In this document: piece by piece, positions 10,336-20,690 of the stretch
Position numbering within the stretch: the first letter of the stretch is position 1
Layout of the letters: each line of letters opens with the position of its first letter
Origin: Lepeophtheirus salmonis
Taxonomy: Eukaryota > Arthropoda > Copepoda > Siphonostomatoida > Caligidae
Direction: 5' to 3'
Assembly: GCF_016086655.4 (NCBI RefSeq)
Contig: NC_052132.2
Coordinates: forward strand, 16,060,805-16,124,804
DNA: 64,000 nt
Program-made: the position numbers and the translations under genes
Notes under the pieces: generated by a model
What the model saw: only the letters and a program-made list of their open reading frames with translations
Databases searched by the model: none
Told to the model about the DNA's origin: nothing

Positions 10336-12239
10336 CAACAACATATATTCAGGTGGCAACTACAAAGATATTTTTTCGAGCAACAAATCTTATGTCATTT
10401 TTAGAAGGTTTGTACAAATTATTATGTTATATGTCACTTTCTGACAAAGGAAAATGTTTTCCATTCTGATCAAAAATTTGTTATATTTGTAAAGAGATGA
10501 TCAACTTTTCCTAATCTTTTTACATTTACAGAACATTTTCTCAAGTTGAGAAAAATATATTGAAATAATGACAATGCTTAATTTTTAATTTCAAAGCATG
10601 TACCGTTAAACAATGCTAGATATTTTTTTCTTTTATTTATATCTTTCGAGGCAAAAAATAATACTTAGTCATGTAGACAACGTTGTAAAAAAATATTTAT
10701 CAAAAAAACACTTTGTAGGCTAAAAAAAAGGGTAATAAAAGTCATTTTCATGTTTGTTGGGGTTAAATTAATTACAGAAATATATTATCCTAATAAAAGG
10801 AAGAAAAAAAGTTGACCATTTGCTTATTTGTCTGTTTATAAATTTACACTAAAGCACAATTATGATTTATTGTCGAAAATTTAGATTTTAATTCAATTAA
10901 ACATTATTTGTTGTTTTGTGAAGGTTTATATTTTCATTACCTTAAATATTTCTGTAATTGACATGTTTGATTTATTAATTCATGCTTTATATATGTTTAT
11001 AATTTTTTAAATCTTTTTTTTTTGCTTAAACTTATTTAAAATCCATTGAACTCTAATTGATATTACTCCTTAGAAATAAAGTAATTGTACGATTAAAATT
11101 TAAAAAGAGGTCATGCGACAAAAATAAACCATCTACATTAATGTTGTACATATATCTGCTGCTAAATTTTTTTCAATTCTTTCCATATGTTGAAATGTGC
11201 TTGACGTCTAAATAAAATGGGGTTTGATAATATTTGTAAGCACCTACATCATCTTTTCAATGTGTGAAAAAAAAAAAATATCGACTTTCAAAACTCATCA
11301 TGTTTTTCTTTGTTTTTTTCTTCATAAATCTACAGCTATTTACAAAAAACTAATTTTTTTTGAAAAATAAACTGTAACTGCTAGGAATACATGATATGCA
11401 ACTGAGTGAACAAATGAAAAATCAGTATTTTTTTCAGTTTGAAATAAAATATATAAAAATCATTCTCATAGTTGTTCAGCAAAGGATATATTTGATGTAA
11501 TTGCATTTTGTTTTACCAAACTTTAAACTTAATTTTAAAAGATATAATACCTTATTTTTTCACCTGTTATTATATCATGCGGTACTTTTCTTTTTAAAAT
11601 TGACAAAACATTAGGAATTTTAATGAATATGATGCAATAGCTTCCATAAAGAGTGGACAATATGTAGTTTTGTTAAATACTGCTAATATTGTTAAATTAA
11701 AATAGTTTCAAATAGTTTTATACTGTAGTTACCTGTATGCATGAAAGGAGCAATCAAATGTTAGAATCAATAATATAAGATATTATCAGTTAGGATTATA
11801 ACATTATGAATTACATATATATATATATATATTTTATTCATTTTAAAAGTTCTCAAGAATTAAAATGTCAAGGATGGTATGGGATGATGTAGTTATTTGG
11901 CCAGTAACCAACGGATTGGGCCATATTTTTTTTGTTACTGTTTCGAAGAAAAATAAATATACTACGTGAAAACATACAGACAATGACGTGAAATATATTT
12001 CAAGAGCGCATAAAAAAAAAAAGGTGTAGCTATAATCACTACCTAGTACAAATATTAATCATTGACAGGGATGCCACTCAGAACAGAAAAGTCTATAGCC
12101 ATGGGACAAAACCTACTTAAAGAAGATAATTATATCTACCTCTAATACGTCCTATATGATTCCAACAAATGCTATGATATTGATTTTATTAGATTTTGGA
12201 GGAACAACTTTTAGCCTTGGTCCAGTCATCATATTTGGA
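10336..12239. other. AT-rich DNA, no gene seen
   Basis: Long A/T-rich stretch. A (TA)n microsatellite lies at 11815-11832, and one more 'ctattTacaaaaaa' unit of the 7630 repeat type at 11335. No coding sequence was recognised. Confidence 0.5.
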
Positions 12240-12422
12240 TTTGATAATTTTGAAATATGCTTCCTGTTGAAAACCATATTCAACAATTATCTCAATGCCA
12301 ATTTGGATGTACTGAAAGCCTTCCTAATTAAGGATGGGTACAATGTTCCTATGGACGTTGTCCGTGCCTACAGTTATGCCTTACCTAACAGACTCACGAT
12401 TGTAATTTCTGCGAAAGTATAA
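12240..12422 (+). pseudogene. Probable mariner-like transposase C-terminal tail
   Basis: The last part of an open frame running from 12156 reads NANLDVLKAFLIKDGYNVPM, then a VVRAY helix, then PNRLTIVISAKV. This fits the C-terminal pattern of Tc1/mariner transposases (HPNLDxLKxxI..W..., V..A...R...VI.AKGG), but the final GGYIE is lost to a TAA. The upstream half of the frame (12156-12239) shows no motif I recognise. The assignment rests on one short pattern, so it is tentative. Confidence 0.45.
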
Positions 12423-12526
12423 TATTTAGGATCAATTTTTTGTCATCTATTCATATGATCTCTAGTAGTGTTCATACAGAATTTTAGGTGTCAAATTATT
12501 TAAATAAAAAAGTTAAATGCGATTAT

Positions 12527-12692
12527 TCATATATATAATTTAGGATCCCCCTGTGTTTCATATTCTTCTTCAACTACAATAATGTCTGGTGATAAGCGTA
12601 TCGAATCATTTTCTGTTTGTTTTTTAAGTCTATCTTTGTATCGTTCATGAACATTCCCAGTTCGAAAATGTGCCGCACTTCTTTTTAATATA
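12527..12692 (-). other. Unidentified coding-like tail beside a mariner insertion
   Basis: Minus strand, ending at a TGA at 12527-12529. About 55 codons are free of stops and compositionally unlike the surrounding DNA, rich in K, R, E and D (segments AAHFRTGNVHERYKDRLK and SPDIIVVEEEYETQGDPK). The frame continues into the mariner inverted repeat that starts at 12693, so the transposon inserted into, or next to, this sequence. It may be the end of a host exon or of another decayed element. I do not recognise it. Confidence 0.3.
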
Positions 12693-13962
12693 ACACATCG
12701 TTTAATAAGTCCCGAGGCCAACTAAGTAAAACTCAATAATTCAGCAAAATTAAACTTTATTCATCAACATAGTCTCCTTCAAGCATGATACAATTGTTCC
12801 AATGATCTTCTAACATCTAGGTACCTTTTGTTTATAGAACGATGGATCTTTTGCCTCAAAATAAGCCTCACTTTCGGCGATGACTGCTTGATTAGAGTGA
12901 AATCTCTTCCTGCAAAGCTTTCTTTTTAGGTTTTCAAACAACTGGTAATCGCTAGGCGCTACATCTGGACTATATGGTGGGTGGGGAAACAATTCAAAGC
13001 GTAATTCATGTAATTTTTCCATTGTCCTTATCTGCTTGTGGGACGGTGCATGAGGCCTTTTGGCTACAATTTCTCTCTTTTCAAACGATTCAACAACGCT
13101 ATATAATATTCATTGTTGATGGTTTACCTTTCAGAAGAAAATCAAAGAATATTATTCCACGCAAATCCCAAAAAACCAATGCCGTATTCTTACTAGCCGA
13201 CTACTGCGTTTTTAGACTCTGTTCACCAGACTGAAGATGGGACTCAGGAGTAAAATGATGGACCCATGTTTTGCCCATAGTGACATATCAACGCAAGAAC
13301 TCATGTTTATTGAGGCGAAACAGCTCCTAACAACGGTTCGTATCCTTCAAACGTTACAGTTTTTGTTCGACTGTGAGCAAACGCGGAATCCACTTTGAGA
13401 ATGCCTTTTTTTATTCATAATTTTTAATGCAAAATAGAAAACAAACTAACCCTTGCTATCTTTAGGATGTTAGCTACCTCGTGCACCTTCATTTTAGGAT
13501 CGGACATAGCCATTTTGTGGACTTTTTGGATGTTTTGAGGAACACCTGCAGAATTTGGACGATCAGAGCGTTAAGGATCATCGGTGTCTGTAAGGACACA
13601 TTTAGACTTAGCAAACCAACGTTCCACAGTCACTTTCGATGGAGCAGAGATAAGACTTATCAAGCCAAACTTTGCCTTTACGGTATTTTTTCCATCAAGA
13701 AGCCATAACATAATTCAGGGAATTGGTTTGAATCCATTTTTTTACAATCCCCGGAGTAGATTCCTTGTAACTTGTTACTGATTGTCATAAAAATTTAATA
13801 TGTTTCGTTTGAAGGCTGGTACTATGTCAAAAAAGTATATAGATTTGGAAATAGTGGCACCATCTGTGCGAAAGTCTTTGGATTTATTGAACCATTTGTA
13901 TTATTTCAATACATGTAAATTCAGTAGAATCAAGAACGAGTTGAAAACGACTAAACGAGTAG
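12693..13962 (-). mobile_element. Mariner element, nearly full length, decayed
   Basis: The element is about 1270 bp, the usual mariner length. The left end ACACATCGTTTAATAAGTCC is preceded by TA (12691-12692) and resembles the mariner-type ACAGGTTGG.TGATAAGTCCC repeat. The right end, read inwards, is CTACTCGTTTAGTCGTTTTC and is followed by TA (13963-13964). The two ends share TCGTTTA and little more, so the termini are well placed by the TA pairs and the length but are diverged. The transposase inside lies on the minus strand. Confidence 0.6.
12757..13740 (-). pseudogene. Mariner transposase pseudogene (SETMAR-like)
   Basis: Minus-strand order: an N-terminal helix-turn-helix remnant with SAPSKVTVERWFAKSK; RPNSAGVPQNIQKVHKMAMS and KVHEVANIL; KTWVHHFTPESHLQSGEQS around the first catalytic region; ALVFWDLRGIIFFDFLLKG; LHELRFELFPHPPYSPDVAP with the final catalytic Asp (SPDVAPSDY) intact; and a close at LEDHWNNCIMLEGDYVDE with TAA at 12757-12759. 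Mariner transposases cut and paste their element at TA sites. Many stops and at least four frameshifts break it (for example just after KDPSFYKQK). The order and spacing are otherwise complete, so it was inserted as a whole element and then decayed in place. Confidence 0.85.
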
Positions 13963-13964
13963 TA

Positions 13965-14738
13965 AACTCTTAACACTTTAGATATATTGAAGCAAAAATA
14001 ATTAATTTTTGTTGCATGTATAAAACTCCCAATTTATTGACATTTTGATGGTAACGTAACGTCAATATCCCCAAGATCTTAGGATCTCTGATTATAGAAC
14101 CTTCCTCTAACTACTGTGTGTATAGCATTGAATCGACTCTCTTGCAGATAGAGTATAGGAAGAGGCTGTTTCCCCTATATCGATTATTAATCTTGACAAG
14201 AGCTCAAATATGAATATGCATTTTCCTTCCTTTGGGATATTAAATTTTGAGACTTATGTATGTAAATTGATGATGGCTCTGAATAAATAACATATAACGC
14301 TTTTCATCATACATATGATGTTTCAAACAAAATACAAAATTGGGAAAATGAATTACGTTTTATTCAACTTTCCTTCGGAGTGAAAGAAACTTTTGTTTAG
14401 TATGATATTGATGAAAACTTGTATACTTGAACAAAGACGCAACAGAGGGACTGAATGGTCTCTTTGAGAAAGAGTAGGAATTTACATAAGAGGATTTATT
14501 GATATATTTCCTTTTCTTTTTTGTATCGTTTTGTATATGGATATTTTGTAAGAAATATCATTATACAAAATATATGTATAATGCACACAAAGCATTTATT
14601 TGGATATTCAATTTGCAAACAAACAATACATACAAAGTGGGACTCCGAGTTGCTTTCGCGAATGCAATTATTTCATACCTCTTCGCTACTGGGTGCGTAG
14701 TTGGAATTTGGAAATTGAGATCAAATTTTCTAATTCCA
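13965..14738. other. No clear gene; outer flank of the palindrome
   Basis: AT-rich DNA with no motif of its own. From about 14600 the minus strand begins to read sequence continuous with the Tc1 helix-turn-helix copied in the left palindrome arm (FKRAGIRKFDLNF), so part of it may be transposon-derived. Confidence 0.35.
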
Positions 14739-15003
14739 GCTCTCTTGAATTTGGTGATGCTACTTTTGACAGAGGATTTTGGGATGGAAAACTTGACGTA
14801 AACGACTTTGTAACTGTCACCTTGATAATGGTAATTGATTAAAAAGCTGGCGCATGTCCTCACTAGTCTACTCCTTAGTCTTGTTCATGTCGAGTGTTGA
14901 ATAATGAAGCAAGAAATTGGCTCATCACATTTTTATACCTTAGAAGATAGTTCAAGGTAATTCTTGTGCTCTCGAGTACTTTATATTAGTTTTTTAATCT
15001 TTC
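14739..15003 (-). repeat. Left arm of a 265-bp inverted repeat
   Basis: This segment is the reverse complement of 15206-15470 with only a few mismatches and small gaps (both contain 'ctcatcacatttttatacct' in opposite sense). Read on the minus strand it carries the start of a Tc1 transposase, FSIPKSSVKSSITKFKRAG. Together with the right arm and a 202-bp AT-rich spacer (15004-15205) it forms a palindrome that could fold into a long hairpin. Confidence 0.9.
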
Positions 15004-15205
15004 CAGACTTCACCATGATTTAAAAAAACCGGAGATTGTGTTTGTAATTCTTACTTTTTGGAGGTGTATGAATAATTTTGAAACAAGCAAAATTTCTCTT
15101 CGAGGCATAAAAAAATATTTTATATAAGAAGTTGACAAAACATGATGGAGCATGATATAATAGAATTTCAACTATTGTTAAAAATATTCCATCATATTTT
15201 AGATA

Positions 15206-15470
15206 GAAAGATTAAAAGACTAATATAAAGTACTCGAGAGTTACAGAATTATCTTGAACTATCATCTAAGGTATAAAAATGTGATGAGCCAATTTCTTGC
15301 TTCATTATTCAACACTCGACATGAACAGGACTAAGGAGTAGACTAGTGGGGACATGCGCCAGCTTTTTATTCAATTACCATTATCAAGGTGACTGTTACA
15401 AAATCGTTTCCGTCAAGTTTTCCATCCCAAAATCCTCTGTCAAAAGTATCATCACCAAATTCAAGAGAGC
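15206..15470 (+). repeat. Right arm of a 265-bp inverted repeat
   Basis: Reverse complement of 14739-15003. It forms the 5' end of the Tc1 element whose transposase continues to 16309, including the helix-turn-helix FSIPKSSVKSIITKFKRAG. The left arm is therefore an inverted duplicate of this 5' end only. Confidence 0.9.
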
Positions 15471-16309
15471 GGGCCATGTCAAGAATCTTCATTGACATGG
15501 TAGGAAGTTCAAGCAGAGGCTCAACAAAAGTGAGATACGCCGTCCGAGAGGTGGCCAAGAATCGAACAACAACTCTCAAATCCATCCATCAGGGGTTGAA
15601 AACAGTATGCACTTTGGTTGGACGATCAAATGTGCAAAGGGGTTTGCACTAAAATGGGTTCCACGGTTGTGTGCCAACAAAGGCTTCCCACCTCAAGAGT
15701 AGACACATAAAGTCCAGGCTGAAGTATGCCAATGATCACAAAGATAAAAACTCAACTTCTGGTGCACTGTGCTATAGTTAGATGAGACAAAGGTGGAGTT
15801 TTGGGCCAAAACCAGGATCGCACATTTGGCAAAAAGGGAAATACGGTGGTGAAAGCATAATGAATTTCGGCTTGTTTTGCTCCCAATGAAACTGGATAAC
15901 TTCTCAAAAATTGGTGGCACATTGAAAAAGGAAGACTACATCGAGATTCTTGAAATGCATGTACATTAATCAGCAAAGATGCTTAATCTTGGAAGACATT
16001 GGTGGTTCCAGCAAGACAATGACCCAAAGCGCACATCAAGAAAAGTTCAAGAATAGCTCAATAGGCATAAAGTTAGGACCATATACTGGCCAGCCCAAAA
16101 TCCTGACCTTAACCCTATTGAGAATCTATCTACTACATTGAAAAAAGCAATGTGAAAAATACATCCAACAAATCTTGATGATCTTTCGAGATTCTGTCAA
16201 GAAGAGTAGGCCAAAATTGATCCCAGTGTTTGCTTCAATTTGATAAGGACGTATCTCCAGCGTATTCAATATTTGAAGAAAGCCAGAGGCCATGTCACAA
16301 AGTATTAAG
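15375..16309 (+). pseudogene. Tc1 transposase pseudogene (DD34E)
   Basis: Order on the plus strand: helix-turn-helix FSIPKSSVKSIITKFKRAG (from 15400); a decayed middle with LDETKVEFWAKTR (the DE of the first catalytic block, near 15783); a KHNEFRLVLLP region; KKEDYIEIL; WWFQQDNDPKRTSRKVQE with the second catalytic Asp; and WPAQNPDLNPIENL with the catalytic Glu. There are 34 residues between that Asp and Glu, the Tc1 signature. It ends with YLQRIQYLKKARGHVTKY and TAA. Numerous stops (for example inside the 34-residue interval) and frameshifts make it inactive, although the last two catalytic residues are intact. Confidence 0.85.
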
Positions 16310-19200
16310 TCATTTTTCTCTTTGGGTATGCATATTTATGAAACGCCAAAAATGGTATTTTGTTAATTGACCCCGAAAAATGAATACATTATTACAATTT
16401 TATTTGTTAATCGTAGTTTTTGATTGACTAGGGATATTCTAAATGAGTTGGTAGATCCATCATGAACATTTAATTATGCTTTCTTGGCAATTTTACGAAT
16501 AGTTTTGGGTTCAACCTAACACCAAAAGGACAATTAAAAATTTAAACCAGAATAGATTTGGCCTTTTAAGCCTTTTTTTAAGTCTAGTTTTTAGAGTATA
16601 ATTTCGATTCAGAGCCACATTTCGAAATGAAAAAGTTCTGTTTCGAAATTAAATATTATTAAGTCGATTATCTGACTATTTGTAATAAGTAATTATTACT
16701 TTAAAGGCAAGGAAAATAACCAAAATTTAAATATGATTCATATCTAATATGTCTTGTACAGATTTAATCGACTTTTTTACATATTTAATTTTGGAGTATT
16801 TCACACAGCCTTTTAAATATTTTAATTAAATATTCCATAAGAAAGTACTAAAAGTTGAAATAAAAAAATAAATTAAAATCAACCTTTTTTTTGACAGCAA
16901 ATCTTTTGAAGTTTTAATAAATAATAATACGGGATTTAAAAAAAAAGAAGACATCCTCTAAAGAGCAAATTTATTGTGATTGATGGTTTTAATCGTTATT
17001 TTTGTGTTTTATACCTGAAATATGAAAAATGAATTTGTATTTTTGTCTACAGGCGTACCAAGACCTGAATTTTGTTGCTGAGTGTAATTTGTTGTAATAA
17101 ATTTGGGATAATTCGTAAAAGATTACTAATGTAATCCACCTTCAATTTTGAGAAAAATATTGGTTATCGGAATTGCCTCAAGACTACCGATACCTATACA
17201 TAATTCATAATATGTAACTCATTTTTGGGGACAAAATTACTGTTATAAATCAATTAAATAGATTTTGTGGACGATGTCGTTCAGACAAATTCAAAAAAAA
17301 TAAATAAAAGGCGGGGGAGAGGCAGAGGATAAAAAAACAAATTTGCAAGTTGGTACAGGAAATTTACTTGAAAGTAACCATTTTGAAATAAGTACATTTT
17401 TAGTGGCCTATACATTTGAATCGTATCATGAGTCGGTCAAAAAGTCCTTAACATTAGTAGTTGCTCGAGCGGTTTTGTTTCAAACCATTAAGTAACTTTT
17501 TCAATAAGCATTTATTTTTGTATGTTTGTCCATATTATCTGTGTCAAGTTTGAGTCATCAGTACCCTTCTTGGGTCCATAACATAATTCCTGGCTCAAGG
17601 ACTGGTTTATACATATTTCAACTCCTAGGGCAAGCATGTAAAACTCTATTAAGAGATGGATGAAGTCAATTTGATCTCGTGTGGGCTGAACCATAAAGAT
17701 AATAGAAAATAGACTATTTCCATTGTGGCAAGTATTTTTTTTTAATCAATAAGGCAGTTGAAATGAGATCAGAGGCCGAAGGGTGAGGAGGCTGACTTTA
17801 AATATCTAAAAAAATATATAAACTAGTGCTCGAGGCCAGACTTATGTATTTTTCAATGATCCCGGAGGGATACCGAAGACTAGTAATCGGCTCAGAGAAT
17901 ATGGACTCGACTTCAGTTCTGTTATAAACAATGTAATTTAGCAGACTTACAAATTAGAAATCTATAGTGGATTTACGCCCAACCAATGAATCGACTTTGC
18001 TAAAAATATGTATATAGCTTCTTAAAACTCCAGTTCTTCTAAAAATGACATTCAAGACCATAGTGATCTAAAAATAGCATTTTTCTAATAATGAACTTTT
18101 TGGCTTAGAAACAACTACGGTCGGCGTTGAACTGTTCACAACTTTTTCATTTGATTAAAATGTATTCCTATACAAAATGCCTTAAATAGTTTATTCAAAA
18201 AAATATCATTAGATATATAAATACGATATTTAAAAAATATATATATTTATGTAATACAAAAAAGCACTGATCAATGTCGTGGGCATCGCTGGGCCATCAA
18301 CCTTAGTACCTAATTAAATAAAACTTTTATTACAAAAGAAATAAATGACGGCTTTACTGTACGAATAAATGTTTACTGGTAATTTCCCAAAAGAACGAGC
18401 ATACTACCAACTTATTTCATATATTTCTGGTTTTTGTTTGTTTAAGGTCTAGCGTGAGAAAAGTCCATTTATTAGTGAAAAATTCCTTGCATGTTTTTCA
18501 ATAATCAAATAAAAACGTTTTTCATTTCTTTTAATGAACCAAAAGAAGGAATACTAAAAATCATAAATCTAAGATTTTTATATTATTATGTCACTCGTAG
18601 CAAAGGTAATCGATCACTTATTACATTTATTGATACTAATAAATCATACAATGATTCAACGAAAAATGCAGAAAGAAGACTTGACTTTAACTCAATATGA
18701 TTTAATTTATACATGCAGTAATACCTTGAGATACAAAATCTTATTTATTAAATATTATATAAGAAATTAATATGTAGTTAAATAAAAAATATATCGAAAT
18801 CAACCTTTTTTAGTAGCAAATATTTTGTAGATATAATGAAAGTTTTTTCTTTTCTTGGACGAAACAAATTAATTGTAAAAATAAATTCATTTTTATAAGG
18901 ATTTTTAGTACTTAATATCAAGGTAGTAATTTGATTTCCCTCAAAATTCTCCATTATTTTTTAAAATTAAGTTATATTTCAGGTTATTTACTCTTAATAA
19001 TTTACATTTTAAAGTCATTTGAGAAAATTTCATTAAGATTTGAATAAAATTTCTTCATTTTATCAAATAAAAATTATGAGGACTAAAAAATGAGGCCGTT
19101 TTCATTTATTATAGATATAATTTGTTTCTTGAGTAAAATTGTTCTAAATATTTTGTTCAAGGAACCCAAAACTGTCTAACAGATTAATATATAATTTAGC
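16310..19200. other. Long AT-rich stretch, no recognised gene
   Basis: Nearly 3 kb of A/T-rich DNA. A 60-codon minus-strand frame at 17512-17694 has mixed composition but no motif that I recognise, and several short plus-strand frames near 18491-18770 are low complexity. No repeat or RNA gene was identified. Confidence 0.45.
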
Positions 19201-19975
19201 AAGTGTTCTAGGGAGAGGATTAAACCCAGCGATAACCACACGTTTCTTTTTGATGTGTTAAAGGGTAGGGGGAAATATAAGAGAAATATAAAATCCTACG
19301 CTCAAGTAGCCAAGACGGTTACCCCTCATCTGATACTGTCAGAATCTAAAACGAGGAATGAAATGCTCAATCAAGAGTAATTAGTAGAACCAATCAGTGG
19401 TAAATATTTTAAGAAATCCAGATCACCTGACTCTAATTCCAAAATATTATCTGACGAAAATAATGCACAAAAAACCTCGAGATTATCCGTTCAGAATACT
19501 GAAAAAGTCTCTGTGGGAAAAGTTCATCTTCGAGACTTTTCTTCTAAAAATAATTTAGATCCCCACTCAAAGGACCAAACTCACTTTGGAGAACAAGAGA
19601 CCTATGGAATATCCGTAGATAACGCTGAAAAAGTACCTCTAGGAATAACTTCCCTGCCGGACCTTTCTTCCGAGAATTATTTCGACAACCCGACGAAAAA
19701 TCAAACCAAATGTACTCCAAGACAAAATGGACCCCTCATCCCTAACTCTAAGGTGTACCCAAGAGACATTCTCCATCTCCAAGTTGCCCGTTACAAGGAA
19801 GGCGACCCAATGTGGTTCAAGGTATCCGGATCAACCTTCCTCCATGACAGATGTCTTAGTGAATCTTCTAAGGCAATCTAAGGATAAACTTAGAAAAAAC
19901 TCAACATCATCGAGAAGAGGCTCCACATCAGGCATTGAGAAGGGTACGGATAGAAAAATCAAACAACCTTAGAAA
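19201..19975 (+). pseudogene. LINE ORF1 remnant with internal duplication
   Basis: One frame runs from 19201 to 19881 with a single in-frame TAA (19378-19380), then switches frame to continue to 19972. It reads RERIKPSDNHTFLFDVLKGR, IKSYAQVAKTVTPHLIL, two copies of a ~42-residue unit (EKVSVGKVHLRDFSSKNNLD at 19501 and EKVPLGITSLPDLSSENYFD at 19627), and a Ser/Arg/Lys-rich tail. ORF1 proteins of LINEs bind RNA and act as chaperones. No RRM, zinc knuckle or coiled coil is evident here, so the assignment rests on position, basic composition and the ORF2 that follows. Confidence 0.55.
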
Positions 19976-20028
19976 AAAAAAATGCATAGCTTTTAATATT
20001 ATTTATCATGTCTGGACCTATAACATAA

Positions 20029-20690
20029 AACTCAATTTCAACAATTGAAAGAGCAAAAAAGGTTTTTAGTTATTTAATAGTCATTTCACTTCCGGACGTA
20101 ATCATTTTAACAGATACGATAATTGATGATATTAATAGCATTTCTTACATCCTTCTCCAATCACATGCATGCTTCTATGTCAAAGCATTAAGAGTGCAGT
20201 CTCATACAGCCAGAGGCGTTATCATGTCAATAAAACTTTCTTTGAATCCACAGCAGTTGGCTTCTGATCCCGAAGGAAATTATGTTGTTGTGAATTTTAA
20301 ATTTCTTGGGATAAGAACAACTGGGCTGGTTCTCGGATATTTTTATTAAAAAACACATACAGACTCACGTTGGTGAATGTCTTGTGGTTGGAAATCTGAA
20401 TATTACGCGCAGACCAGTGAGAGAGATGCAAGGGGATACAGAGGGTCAATGATAAAATCAATGCAAGAGAAATGGAAGAGGTCATCACTAAATAAAGCCT
20501 TTGTAATTTATGTCTAATATCAAACAAAACACTCCCTAAAATGACATTTAAAAGAAGAACAAAGTTAGGTAGAGATATTCATCGCCGACTGGACTACATT
20601 CTTGCTACTCTTTGGGTGTCTTTTCTGCCTTCATTCATCTCTGATCATTGTCCATTAATTTCTGCTTTCTGGAACCCATGTAAACCAAGA
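20029..20690 (+). pseudogene. LINE ORF2 endonuclease (APE/EEP) domain, broken
   Basis: The frame from 20029 to 20349 reads FSYLIVISLPDVIILTDT, AYV-type linker, SHTARGVIMSIKLSLNPQQL and GNYVVVNFKFLG, matching the N-terminal half of the endonuclease that nicks target DNA. After a stop, CLVVGNLNITRRPV (near 20372) corresponds to the GDFN motif with Asp replaced by Asn. From 20541, TFKRRTKLGRDIHRRLDYIL and SDHCPLISAFW give the C-terminal SDH motif, where Ser, Asp and His are intact. Stops at 20348 and around 20450 and the altered GDFN motif make it inactive. The linker to the reverse transcriptase follows directly (FWKLNVSILDSRD). Confidence 0.8.

Noticed and set aside
18491..18770. Overlapping plus-strand open frames
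   Set aside because: Low-complexity A/T-rich codons (N, K, I, Y, F) and no conserved motif; consistent with chance.
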